In this document: positions 1-5,284 of the stretch, piece by piece
Layout: the number at the start of each line of letters is the position of its first letter
Position numbering within the stretch: position 1 is the stretch's first letter
Assembly: GCA_947595555.1 (NCBI GenBank)
Contig: CANQES010000072.1
Coordinates: 1 to 6,805 of the forward strand
Length of the DNA stretch: 6,805 bases
Direction of reading: 5' to 3'
DNA from: an uncultured Clostridia bacterium
GTDB lineage: Bacteria > Bacillota > Clostridia > TANB77 > CAG-508
The notes under the pieces: generated by a model
The model's input: only the letters and a program-made list of their open reading frames with translations
What the model was told of the DNA's origin: nothing
Database searches by the model: none
Made by a program: the position numbers and the translations under genes

Positions 1-1
1 A

Positions 2-436
2 GAAGATAATATTGATAGTATTCATGTTTGGTGCAATAAAAGACCAAGTAAGGCTACTATTAAAACATTACCTTATCCTGGATTTCCAACTGATTTGCAA
101 CCACAGATGGGGGTTGTATTGGCTTTAGCAAACGGAAATAGTATGATTCATGAAAGTATTTGGGATTCTAGATTTCAATATACAGAGGAATTAAATAAGA
201 TGGGTGCTAAAATTACAGCTCAAGGTAAATCTGCCTTTTTTGAAGGTGTAAAAAAATTAATTGGCGCTCCTGTGTGTTCTTCTGATTTGCGTGCAGGTGC
301 TGCACTTGTTATTGCTGGAATCGCAGCAGAGGGCACAACAGAAATTCAAAATTTAGAGCATATCGATAGAGGATATGAAAATATAGAGGAAAAATTTAAA
401 AAAATTGGAGCTAATATCAAAAGAGTAAAAGAATAA
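2..436 (+). CDS. murA: UDP-N-acetylglucosamine 1-carboxyvinyltransferase (MurA), C-terminal part, 5' end cut by window
   Basis: This is the last ~144 residues of MurA, the cytosolic enzyme that transfers enolpyruvate from PEP to UDP-GlcNAc in the first committed step of peptidoglycan synthesis. The frame is open from base 2. Seen directly: the PYPGFPTD stretch, whose Asp (bases 92-94) corresponds to the catalytic Asp305 of E. coli MurA; GAPVCSSDLRAGAALVIAGIAAEGTTEI; and HIDRGYE, whose Arg (368-370) corresponds to E. coli Arg397. The PEP-binding Cys loop (Cys115) lies upstream of the window. Full-length MurA is about 420 residues, so roughly two thirds is missing. Clostridia often carry two MurA paralogues, and this fragment does not say which one this is. 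The TTG at 95 and internal ATGs are not starts, because homology runs through them. The stop at 434-436 lies 16 bases before walJ, which suggests one transcript. Confidence 0.96.
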   Translation, partial: EDNIDSIHVWCNKRPSKATIKTLPYPGFPTDLQPQMGVVLALANGNSMIHESIWDSRFQYTEELNKMGAKITAQGKSAFFEGVKKLIGAPVCSSDLRAGAALVIAGIAAEGTTEIQNLEHIDRGYENIEEKFKKIGANIKRVKE

Positions 437-437
437 C

Positions 438-443
438 AAAGGA
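438..443 (+). promoter_or_regulatory. Ribosome binding site that fixes the walJ start
   Basis: AAAGGA ends one base before an ATG at 444 but nine bases before the ATG at 453. The second spacing is workable and the first is not, so translation should begin at 453. The resulting N-terminus, MFNFCSLYSGSSGNS, also matches how YycJ/WalJ proteins usually begin, with a short strand then SGSxGN. Confidence 0.7.
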
Positions 444-452
444 ATGTATAAA

Positions 453-1244
453 ATGTTTAATTTTTGTAGTTTATATAGTGGAAGTAGTGGTAATAGCTTA
501 TTTATTGAAACAAATAACACAAGACTTTTGGTTGATGCTGGAGTAAGTAGTAAGAAAATTGAAAATGCTTTGTTAGATATGAATATTGAACCTTCTACTT
601 TAGATGGAATTCTTGTTACACATGAACATACAGATCATGTACAAGGTTTGGGTACTTTTTCAAATAAATTTAATTTGCCTGTTTTTGTTAACCAAGAAAC
701 CTTGGATGCTATGCCAAAGCAAAGAGATAAAATATCTAGTAATAATATTAAAACTTTTAAAGTTACTGATAAGTTTTCTATTGGGGATTTAGATATTAAG
801 CCTTTTTCTATTCCACATGATGCAGCTAATCCTTGTGGGTTTAATATATGGAATGGTTCTAAAAAGATAAGTATAGCTACTGATATTGGACATATGACAG
901 ATAATATTTTAAATAATTTAGAGGAAAGTTTATTTATACTTTTGGAAGCAAATTATGACCCCGAGGTTCTACGTTGTTCTTCTTATCCTTTTCCATTAAA
1001 GGCTAGAATTGCTGGTCCAACTGGTCATTTATCTAACGAAATTGCTGGCAAAACAATTTCACATTTAATGTCTTCTGGATTGAAAAATGCTATGCTAGGT
1101 CATTTGAGTAAAGAAAGCAATTTCCCAGAACTTGCTTATCAAACAGTTGTTGATGAATTAATTGCTAATCATGATTTTGACCAAAGTAATTTAAGTCTAT
1201 GTGTAGCTAGTAGAGATGTTCCTAGCAAATTAATACATATTTAG
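453..1244 (+). CDS. walJ: WalJ/YycJ-type metallo-beta-lactamase-fold nuclease
   Basis: A 263-residue protein of the YycJ/WalJ family, a cytosolic MBL-fold hydrolase. B. subtilis YycJ has been described as a 5'-3' DNA exonuclease linked to DNA repair. Visible features: the N-terminal SGSSGNS turn (residues 9-15), the metal-binding motif THEHTDH with His57, His59, Asp61 and His62, a later His in IPHDAANP, an Asp/His pair in ATDIGHM, and C-terminal GHLSNE and LGHLSKES histidines that complete a di-metal site. The length is normal for the family. In Bacillus it lies in the walRKHIJ operon. Here the two-component genes are absent from the window and the gene sits between murA and rlmH. The gap to rlmH is 9 bases, and the rlmH ribosome binding site overlaps this stop codon, so the two are probably co-translated. 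Family assignment is firm; the exact substrate is inferred. Confidence 0.93.
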   Translation: MFNFCSLYSGSSGNSLFIETNNTRLLVDAGVSSKKIENALLDMNIEPSTLDGILVTHEHTDHVQGLGTFSNKFNLPVFVNQETLDAMPKQRDKISSNNIKTFKVTDKFSIGDLDIKPFSIPHDAANPCGFNIWNGSKKISIATDIGHMTDNILNNLEESLFILLEANYDPEVLRCSSYPFPLKARIAGPTGHLSNEIAGKTISHLMSSGLKNAMLGHLSKESNFPELAYQTVVDELIANHDFDQSNLSLCVASRDVPSKLIHI

Positions 1245-1253
1245 GAGTGTATA

Positions 1254-1733
1254 ATGTTAACAATTCAAGTTATTTGTGTTGGTAAATTAAAGGAAACTTA
1301 TTTGAAAGATGCTATTAATGAATATAGTAAAAGATTGTCTCGCTATTGCAAGTTGGAGATTTTAGAGTTACCAGATGAAAAAATCCCAGAAAGGTTGAAT
1401 GATAGTTTGGCAAATGAGATTAAGTCAAAAGAAAATAATAATATTATTAGTCATCTAAAAAAGGATTCTTATATAATTGCTTTAGATTTGAAGGGCAAAG
1501 CTTTTTCTTCTGAAGAATTTTCTTTGGAGATTGATAAAATATCTATGACTTCTAGTCATATTATTTTTATTATTGGTGGTTCTTTGGGTTTAAATGAAGA
1601 TTTATTAAGTTTATGCCATCAAAAAATAAGCTTTTCTAATATGACTTTTCCTCATCAACTTATTCGTGTATTTCTTTTAGAGCAAATTTTTAGAGCTTTT
1701 AAAATTGCTAATGGAGAAATTTATCATAGATAA
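1254..1733 (+). CDS. rlmH: 23S rRNA (pseudouridine1915-N3)-methyltransferase RlmH
   Basis: A 159-residue SPOUT-class methyltransferase, full length. RlmH methylates N3 of pseudouridine 1915 in helix 69 of 23S rRNA, on assembled 70S ribosomes, using S-adenosylmethionine. Visible: the N-terminal strand IQVICVGKLKE, the SAM-binding trefoil-knot motif IIFIIGGSLG (GGSLG at residues 108-112), the FPHQLIRVFLLEQIFRA helix (132 onward) and the diagnostic C-terminal YHR (157-159), whose Tyr/His take part in binding and catalysis. The start is supported by AGGAG at 1243-1247, six bases upstream of ATG and overlapping the walJ stop. It is the last gene of the murA-walJ-rlmH run and converges on spmB across a 276-base gap. 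Confidence 0.97.
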   Translation: MLTIQVICVGKLKETYLKDAINEYSKRLSRYCKLEILELPDEKIPERLNDSLANEIKSKENNNIISHLKKDSYIIALDLKGKAFSSEEFSLEIDKISMTSSHIIFIIGGSLGLNEDLLSLCHQKISFSNMTFPHQLIRVFLLEQIFRAFKIANGEIYHR

Positions 1734-1747
1734 TTATATTTAATTAA

Positions 1748-1853
1748 TTTGTAGAGAAAATAAGAAAAAACAATTATTTCACAATAAATAGGGGCTGAAC
1801 AAATAGTTTTTATTATTTCAATTTATTTTTCAGGGGGATATTTTCTCTACAAA
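1748..1853. repeat. 106-bp long-armed inverted repeat with internal direct repeats
   Basis: A perfect 15-bp inverted repeat: TTTGTAGAGAAAATA at 1748-1762 and its reverse complement at 1839-1853. With one bulged A it extends by four more pairs. The 76-base interior has a second, nested 5-bp stem (CTGAA 1795-1799 with TTCAG 1829-1833). This inner stem is flanked on the same strand by GGGG (1791-1794) and GGGGG (1833-1837), so a folded transcript would show an internal loop of facing G-runs, or C-runs on the other strand. ATTATTTCA also occurs twice, at 1773-1781 and 1812-1820, ahead of each G-run. No U-tract follows either arm and the loop is long, so an ordinary intrinsic terminator is unlikely. 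It may be a structured RNA or a small palindromic mobile element. Confidence 0.75.
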
Positions 1854-1966
1854 ATTAAAAACTGTAATTAAGACATTTCTTTTAAGATTTGCTTTGTTAA
1901 TAAATGAATTATAATCTTTTTTACGATTAAAAAAATGAATATAAATAATAAAATTTTCGTTATCAT
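1748..1966 (-). ncRNA. Candidate small RNA gene between rlmH and spmB
   Basis: A consensus promoter on the minus strand (-35 and -10 within 1973-2001) places a start near 1966 and directs transcription away from spmB into DNA with no convincing gene, ending in the long-armed inverted repeat at 1748-1853. The transcript would be about 220 bases, with a 3' domain closed by a 15-bp stem carrying two C-rich stretches, AUCCCCCUG and CAGCCCCUA. C-rich single-stranded motifs that pair with Shine-Dalgarno sequences are an established theme in Firmicute sRNAs such as RsaE/RoxS. The family is not recognised: it does not read as SRP RNA, tmRNA, RNase P RNA or any riboswitch known to me. The 3' end is uncertain because no U-tract terminator is visible. 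A 32-codon ORF begins at the predicted start (see findings). Confidence 0.4.
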
Positions 1967-1972
1967 AATTCA

Positions 1973-2001
1973 ATTATATACCATTTTTTTCCATTTGTCA
2001 A
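1973..2001 (-). promoter_or_regulatory. Perfect-consensus sigma-A promoter reading into the rlmH-spmB gap
   Basis: On the minus strand TTGACA (2001-1996) and TATAAT (1978-1973) are separated by exactly 17 bases, a full consensus match in both hexamers. It begins 9 bases beyond the spmB stop and points toward 1966, away from any recognised gene. The expected transcription start is about 1966. In AT-rich DNA TATAAT is common, but a TTGACA at exactly 17 bases is not. Confidence 0.75.
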
Positions 2002-2009
2002 TAAAAACT

Positions 2010-2537
2010 TTACGACATAATTCTACATATTCCTACACTTACAATCATTCCAACAATGTCTGCCACTAAGGCCGCAAGTAATACAAATCTGGTCTTTTTT
2101 ATTTTTACACAGCTTGTATAAATTGCAATTGTATATAAAGTTGTTTCTGTTGAACCCATTATTGTAGAAGCTATCATTCCTATATTAGAATCTACTCCGT
2201 ATCTTTTCATAATATCTGTCGCAACAGCTATTGAACCGCTTCCTGAAATTGGTCTAAGCATGGCTAATGGCATAATTTCACTTGGGAAATGACATACGTT
2301 TAATAATGGTGTTATAAAATGTATAATTATATCTAAAATTCCTGAACTTCTTAGAGCTCCAATAGCAACAAATAATCCAATTAAAGTTGGTAAAATACTA
2401 ATTACTATGCCTAGACCTTCTTTTGCCCCTTCTAAAAAAGTATCAAATACTTTATTTTTTTCTATTACTCCATAAATAATTATTATTAAAATTGTTAAAG
2501 GCATTGCCAAATTTGATACAAAATTGATAATTGACAT
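2010..2537 (-). CDS. spmB: Spore maturation protein B (SpmB)
   Basis: A 175-residue integral membrane protein of the nucleoside-recognition/gate family. With SpmA it is needed in Bacillus and Clostridium for proper dehydration of the spore core and hence heat resistance; the molecular mechanism is not settled. Visible: hydrophobic segments at about residues 10-25, 43-62, 66-82, 118-142 and 150-170, the conserved loop LRPISGSGS (94-102), and MGSTETTLYTIAIY (127-140), typical of SpmB. The length is close to the B. subtilis protein. The start is supported by a GGAGT ribosome binding site just upstream, inside the 17-base gap after spmA, so the pair is one transcript. A strong promoter just beyond its stop does not serve this gene. 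Confidence 0.96.
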   Translation of the reverse strand: MSIINFVSNLAMPLTILIIIIYGVIEKNKVFDTFLEGAKEGLGIVISILPTLIGLFVAIGALRSSGILDIIIHFITPLLNVCHFPSEIMPLAMLRPISGSGSIAVATDIMKRYGVDSNIGMIASTIMGSTETTLYTIAIYTSCVKIKKTRFVLLAALVADIVGMIVSVGICRIMS

Positions 2538-2554
2538 TGTTTTACTCCTTTTTG

Positions 2555-3127
2555 TTATATTTTATCAATAACTTGGATGCTGTTATACCGCGCTATTGCA
2601 GCACATATAGTTGCAATCCATACTGGAAAAACAATTTGAGTAGGATTAGTTGATCCCATGGAATGTCGAATAGCGATTACAGTGGTTGGTATTATTTGAA
2701 TCGATGCTGTATTTAATACAATAAATACTAACATTGAATCTGTTAGTGTGTCTTTTTTAGGATTTTCTTTTTGCATCGATTTCATAGCCTTTAAGCCTAA
2801 TGGAGTTGCTGCATTTCCTAATCCTAAAATATTAGCTATCATATTCATTGAGATTTCTTTTTGAATCTGTTTATTTTTTTTCATTTCTGGACATAATAAT
2901 TTAATAATAGGACTTAATAATTTTGTTAATTTTTCAACAAAACTTGTTTCATTTGCAATTTGCATTATTCCGTTCCATAAACACATTGTTCCTAATAGAT
3001 TAATGGACAAGTTTATTGCATCACTGGTACTATCAAATATTGATGAATTTAATTTTTCTAAATTACCTGAACAAATTGCATAGGAAAAAGATAAGATAAT
3101 AAATATTGGCCATATTTTATTTAACAT
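2555..3127 (-). CDS. spmA: Spore maturation protein A (SpmA)
   Basis: A 190-residue membrane protein, the partner of SpmB in spore-core dehydration. Visible: an N-terminal hydrophobic segment (about 5-20), another around 38-58, the hallmark GLGNAATPLGLKAM motif (102-115) of the nucleoside-recognition (Gate) domain, and further hydrophobic stretches at about 131-152 and 163-180. Length is normal. The ATG is preceded at good spacing by AGGTGAT, complementary to the 3' end of 16S rRNA. It is the first gene of spmA-spmB and is divergent from the AbrB-like gene across a 127-base region. In B. subtilis the homologous operon (dacB-spmA-spmB) is sigma-E controlled. dacB is not beside it here, and no clear sigma-E promoter could be read. 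Confidence 0.96.
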   Translation of the reverse strand: MLNKIWPIFIILSFSYAICSGNLEKLNSSIFDSTSDAINLSINLLGTMCLWNGIMQIANETSFVEKLTKLLSPIIKLLCPEMKKNKQIQKEISMNMIANILGLGNAATPLGLKAMKSMQKENPKKDTLTDSMLVFIVLNTASIQIIPTTVIAIRHSMGSTNPTQIVFPVWIATICAAIARYNSIQVIDKI

Positions 3128-3152
3128 TTTATCACCTAAATAATTTTATTCT

Positions 3153-3158
3153 ATTATA
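3153..3158 (-). promoter_or_regulatory. Possible -10 element for spmA
   Basis: TATAAT on the minus strand, about 26 bases upstream of the spmA ATG. No good -35 hexamer sits at 16-18 bases; the sequence there is CAATTG. In such AT-rich DNA this alone is weak. A sporulation-sigma promoter is expected from the family but not clearly visible. Confidence 0.25.
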
Positions 3159-3178
3159 TTTTTTTTATTACAATACAA

Positions 3179-3207
3179 TTGACCTGTTTTTTTATTTATG
3201 ATATAGT
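3179..3207 (+). promoter_or_regulatory. Extended -10 sigma-A promoter for the AbrB-like gene
   Basis: TTGACC (3179-3184), a 17-base spacer and TATAGT (3202-3207), with the extended -10 dinucleotide TG at 3199-3200. Each hexamer matches consensus at five of six positions. The start is expected near 3214, giving a leader of about 40 bases that contains a strong AAGGAGG ribosome binding site at 3240-3246. Confidence 0.75.
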
Positions 3208-3236
3208 TATAAATGTAGGATTGTAAAATTATAACT
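3205..3236. promoter_or_regulatory. Inverted repeat over the abrB -10 region, operator candidate
   Basis: AGTTATAA (3205-3212) and TTATAACT (3229-3236) are perfect 8-bp inverted copies 16 bases apart. The left arm overlaps the -10 hexamer and lies upstream of the predicted start, so it cannot form a complete hairpin in the abrB leader. A DNA-level operator fits better. Autoregulation would be in keeping with the AbrB family but is inferred. Confidence 0.35.
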
Positions 3237-3254
3237 TTTAAGGAGGATGATTAT

Positions 3255-3506
3255 ATGAAGTCAACTGGAATTGTTAGGAGAGTAGATGAACTTGGGAGAG
3301 TAGTTATTCCAATAGAAATTAGAAATCAATTTAATATAGTTGAAAAAGATCCTATTGAAATATATGTAAATGGTTCTTCTATTGTACTTAAAAAATTCGA
3401 ACAAAATTGTATTTTTTGTGGCAATACTGATAATTTGTTATCTTATCAAGACAAATTGATTTGTGCAAATTGTGCTAGTAAAATAGGAAACCTAGAAAAA
3501 AAATAA
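3255..3506 (+). CDS. abrB: AbrB/SpoVT-family transition-state regulator with Cys4 zinc-binding tail
   Basis: An 83-residue DNA-binding protein. Residues 1-47 (MKSTGIVRRVDELGRVVIPIEIR...IEIYV...IVLKK) are a swapped-hairpin AbrB N-domain almost superimposable on B. subtilis AbrB, which represses post-exponential and sporulation genes. After that the protein departs from the Bacillus form. Instead of the second AbrB-C dimerisation domain it has a short tail with C52-x2-C55-G and C70-x2-C73, which looks like a small zinc ribbon, as in many clostridial AbrB proteins. The ATG is placed by AAGGAGG eight bases upstream. It is divergent from spmA and convergent with rsmI. The position facing rsmI/yabB resembles the abrB locus in Bacillus. 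Function as a growth-phase regulator is inferred; DNA binding is well supported. Confidence 0.93.
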   Translation: MKSTGIVRRVDELGRVVIPIEIRNQFNIVEKDPIEIYVNGSSIVLKKFEQNCIFCGNTDNLLSYQDKLICANCASKIGNLEKK

Positions 3507-3513
3507 GAATTTG

Positions 3514-3578
3514 AAAAGGAATTCGGAAAAGAAGGATTATGGGGCCGTCCCCAAATCCTTTCCCAAATCCTTCCTTTT
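3514..3578. repeat. Palindromic GGGGACGG-type element between convergent genes
   Basis: A nearly continuous imperfect hairpin fills the abrB-rsmI gap. The outer arms are AAAAGGA (3514-3520) with TCCTTTT (3572-3578), the inner arms AAGGATT (3532-3538) with AATCCTT (3554-3560), and the tip is GGGG-CCGT-CCCC (3541-3552). The right half contains two direct copies of CCCAAATCCTT at 3550-3560 and 3562-3572, a 12-base period. It is the most GC-rich patch of its surroundings and overlaps the rsmI stop codon by two bases. On the minus strand the core reads TTGGGGACGGCCCC, resembling the GGGGACGG-type palindromic repeats scattered through many bacterial genomes. It may also act as a bidirectional terminator for abrB and rsmI; T-rich sequence follows it on the plus strand. 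Confidence 0.75.
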
Positions 3579-4416
3579 AAATAAATTTTTGATAAATGTC
3601 ATTTTTGGTTAATCCTCTGTCTTTTGCTATTTTTTTTATTATGTCCTTTTTGTTCATTCCTTGATTTTCATATATTTTGTAATGCTCTTCTAAAGTCATT
3701 TCTTCGAATTTTTCTTTTTTGCTTTCTTTTTTATCTATTTTTTTATGTCCTTCAATAATTAAAACTATTTCCCCTTTTAAGTTTTCTGCCTGATTTATTA
3801 TGTCTGTTATTTTTCCTCTTATCCATTGTTCATGGATTTTTGTTATTTCTCTAGCTAGAACTACCTGCCTATCTTCCAAAATATTTTCTAAGTCTTTTAA
3901 GGTTGACATTAATTTGTGTGGTGCTTCATACAATAAAATCGTTTTTTCACTTTTTTTAATGTCTTCTAATTTTTCTTTTCTTGTTTTTTTATTAAGTGGC
4001 AAAAAGCCATAAAATGTAAATTCGCCTGTATTTATTCCAGAAGTAATCAGAGCATTTATTAAAGCACAAGCTCCTGGAATAGGTACTATTTCTATTTTAT
4101 TTTCAATGCATTCTTTTATAATTATTTCTCCTGGATCACAAATTCCTGGTGTTCCCGCATCTGATACTAAGGCAATATCTTTTCCTTTTTGCAACTCCCC
4201 TATTAATTGCGCTGTCTTTATGTCTTCGTTATGCCTATGGTAACTTATTAATGGTTTTGATATGTCTAAATGATTTAATAATTTTAAAGTATGTCTCGTA
4301 TCCTCTGCTGCAATTAAGTCTACATTTTTTAATGTTTCTATCGCTCTCAATGTTATATCATTTAAATTTCCAATCGGAGTAGCTACTACATATAATTTTC
4401 CTATTTTTTTCTCCAT
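3577..4416 (-). CDS. rsmI: 16S rRNA (cytidine1402-2'-O)-methyltransferase RsmI
   Basis: A 279-residue tetrapyrrole-methylase-fold enzyme that 2'-O-methylates C1402 in the decoding centre of 16S rRNA using SAM. Motifs in order: KLYVVATPIGNLNDITLRA (residues 7-25, including the family signature), AEDTRHT (37-43), the SDAGTPGICDPG SAM-binding loop (85-96), PIPGACALINAL (113-123), YEAPHK (163-168), LAREITKIHEQ (187-197) and KGEIVLIIEG (214-223). The C-terminal ~27 residues (GMNKKDII...LTKNDIYQKFI) form the usual small helix-turn-helix domain. Length is normal. An AGGGGG ribosome binding site overlaps the upstream yabB stop codon, an 8-base gap, which indicates one operon. In Bacillus a GIY-YIG gene (yazA) lies between the two; it is absent here. 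Confidence 0.97.
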   Translation of the reverse strand: MEKKIGKLYVVATPIGNLNDITLRAIETLKNVDLIAAEDTRHTLKLLNHLDISKPLISYHRHNEDIKTAQLIGELQKGKDIALVSDAGTPGICDPGEIIIKECIENKIEIVPIPGACALINALITSGINTGEFTFYGFLPLNKKTRKEKLEDIKKSEKTILLYEAPHKLMSTLKDLENILEDRQVVLAREITKIHEQWIRGKITDIINQAENLKGEIVLIIEGHKKIDKKESKKEKFEEMTLEEHYKIYENQGMNKKDIIKKIAKDRGLTKNDIYQKFI

Positions 4417-4424
4417 GTTTCCCC

Positions 4425-5165
4425 CTATTTATTATAAATTTTATTTATATCATCTGTATAATGTCCATCATCATCATATATGTATAAATTTTTTTCTATT
4501 TTTAAAAATGTCTTTGCATTTTTTATTCCTTTTATTAATATTAATTTTGGTTCACTATTTTTATTTGAATAAACAAATTTAATTATTTTTGGTTCTATTT
4601 TATAAGACCTCATAGCAGTTAAAATATCTACTAATCTTTCTGGTCTGTGTACCATATAAAATTCGCCTTTATCTTTTAATAACTTTTGTGAAACTTCTAT
4701 AAAATCTTCTAATGTCGCTGTTGTTTCGTGTCTTGAAATTATTTTCTTTTCTTCTTCACTTTTTATTCCTGTTCCTTTTTTCTTATATGGTGGATTTGTT
4801 ACTATTACATCAAAACTATTTTTTTCAAATATTTTTGTTAAATTTAATATATCCTCATTTATTATTTTAAATTTATTTTCTAATTTATTTAATTTTATAC
4901 TTTTTTTTGACATATCACAAACTTCTTTTTGAATGTCAATTCCAACTATGTTTTTTAATTTTGTTTTCTCGCATAATAAAGTCGCTATAATTCCCGTTCC
5001 TGTACCTAAATCTAATACTCTTGCATTTTCTTTTATTTTTTTTGAAAAATCAGATAATAAAATACTATCTATTCCAAAACAAAATCCTTTTTTATTTTGT
5101 ATTATTTTTAAATTTTTAAATTGTAAATCTTCAATTTTTTCATTTTCACTTAATTCTATTTCCAT
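4425..5165 (-). CDS. yabB: YabB/TrmN6-like SAM-dependent methyltransferase (tRNA1(Val) adenine-N6 type)
   Basis: A 246-residue class I (Rossmann-fold) methyltransferase of the COG4123 group. Visible: the N-terminal FCFGIDSILLSDF segment (28-40) characteristic of this family, SAM-binding motif I VLDLGTGTG (50-58), acidic motif II IVGIDIQ (73-79), and the catalytic motif IVTNPPY (NPPY at 124-127), typical of enzymes that methylate exocyclic amino groups of adenine. E. coli TrmN6 (YfiC) makes m6A37 in tRNA-Val; the activity of Firmicute YabB proteins is less certain, so the substrate is inferred. It is the first gene of a two-gene operon with rsmI. The ATG is preceded by GAGAAGG at about six bases. 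A consensus-like promoter (5247-5275) gives a 75-base leader with a hairpin. Confidence 0.9.
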   Translation of the reverse strand: MEIELSENEKIEDLQFKNLKIIQNKKGFCFGIDSILLSDFSKKIKENARVLDLGTGTGIIATLLCEKTKLKNIVGIDIQKEVCDMSKKSIKLNKLENKFKIINEDILNLTKIFEKNSFDVIVTNPPYKKKGTGIKSEEEKKIISRHETTATLEDFIEVSQKLLKDKGEFYMVHRPERLVDILTAMRSYKIEPKIIKFVYSNKNSEPKLILIKGIKNAKTFLKIEKNLYIYDDDGHYTDDINKIYNK

Positions 5166-5188
5166 TTTTTCCTTCTCACTTTTTATTT

Positions 5189-5226
5189 TTTACAAACAAA
5201 TTATTTTTTATTTCAAAGTTTGTAAA
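5189..5226 (-). promoter_or_regulatory. Leader hairpin upstream of yabB
   Basis: A perfect 9-bp inverted repeat, TTTACAAAC (5189-5197) and GTTTGTAAA (5218-5226), with a 20-base AT loop. It lies wholly within the predicted yabB-rsmI 5' leader, downstream of a start near 5240 and upstream of the ribosome binding site. It is AT-rich and has no U-tract. Either a leader structure or a protein-binding palindrome is possible. Confidence 0.4.
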
Positions 5227-5246
5227 CCATTTTTATGCTTATGCAT

Positions 5247-5275
5247 ATTATACAACAAAACAATTTTTTTTTCAA
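5247..5275 (-). promoter_or_regulatory. Sigma-A promoter for yabB-rsmI
   Basis: On the minus strand TTGAAA (5275-5270), a 17-base spacer and a perfect TATAAT (5252-5247). The expected start is about 5240. The spacer includes an A-run, which may add flexibility. It supports housekeeping transcription of the two methyltransferase genes. Confidence 0.7.
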
Positions 5276-5284
5276 AATTTTTGT

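Noticed and set aside
444..452. Upstream ATG at 444 as the walJ start
   Set aside because: It abuts the ribosome binding site with no spacer; the ATG at 453 has proper spacing and matches family N-termini.
604..792. Plus-strand open frame inside walJ
   Set aside because: It overlaps the clear MBL-fold coding frame that holds the HxHxDH motif; a composition shadow.
1748..1853. Intrinsic terminator for rlmH or spmB
   Set aside because: A 76-base interior and no U-tract after either arm; does not look like a normal rho-independent terminator.
1905..1972. TGAATTAT / ATAATTCA 8-bp inverted repeat
   Set aside because: Pure AT-rich arms about 50 bases apart; expected by chance at this composition.
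3800..4382. Two plus-strand open frames (3800-4012 and 4149-4382) antisense to rsmI
   Set aside because: Hydrophobic, Leu/Phe-rich translations typical of the reverse strand of Lys/Glu-rich AT-rich genes; they lie fully inside rsmI.
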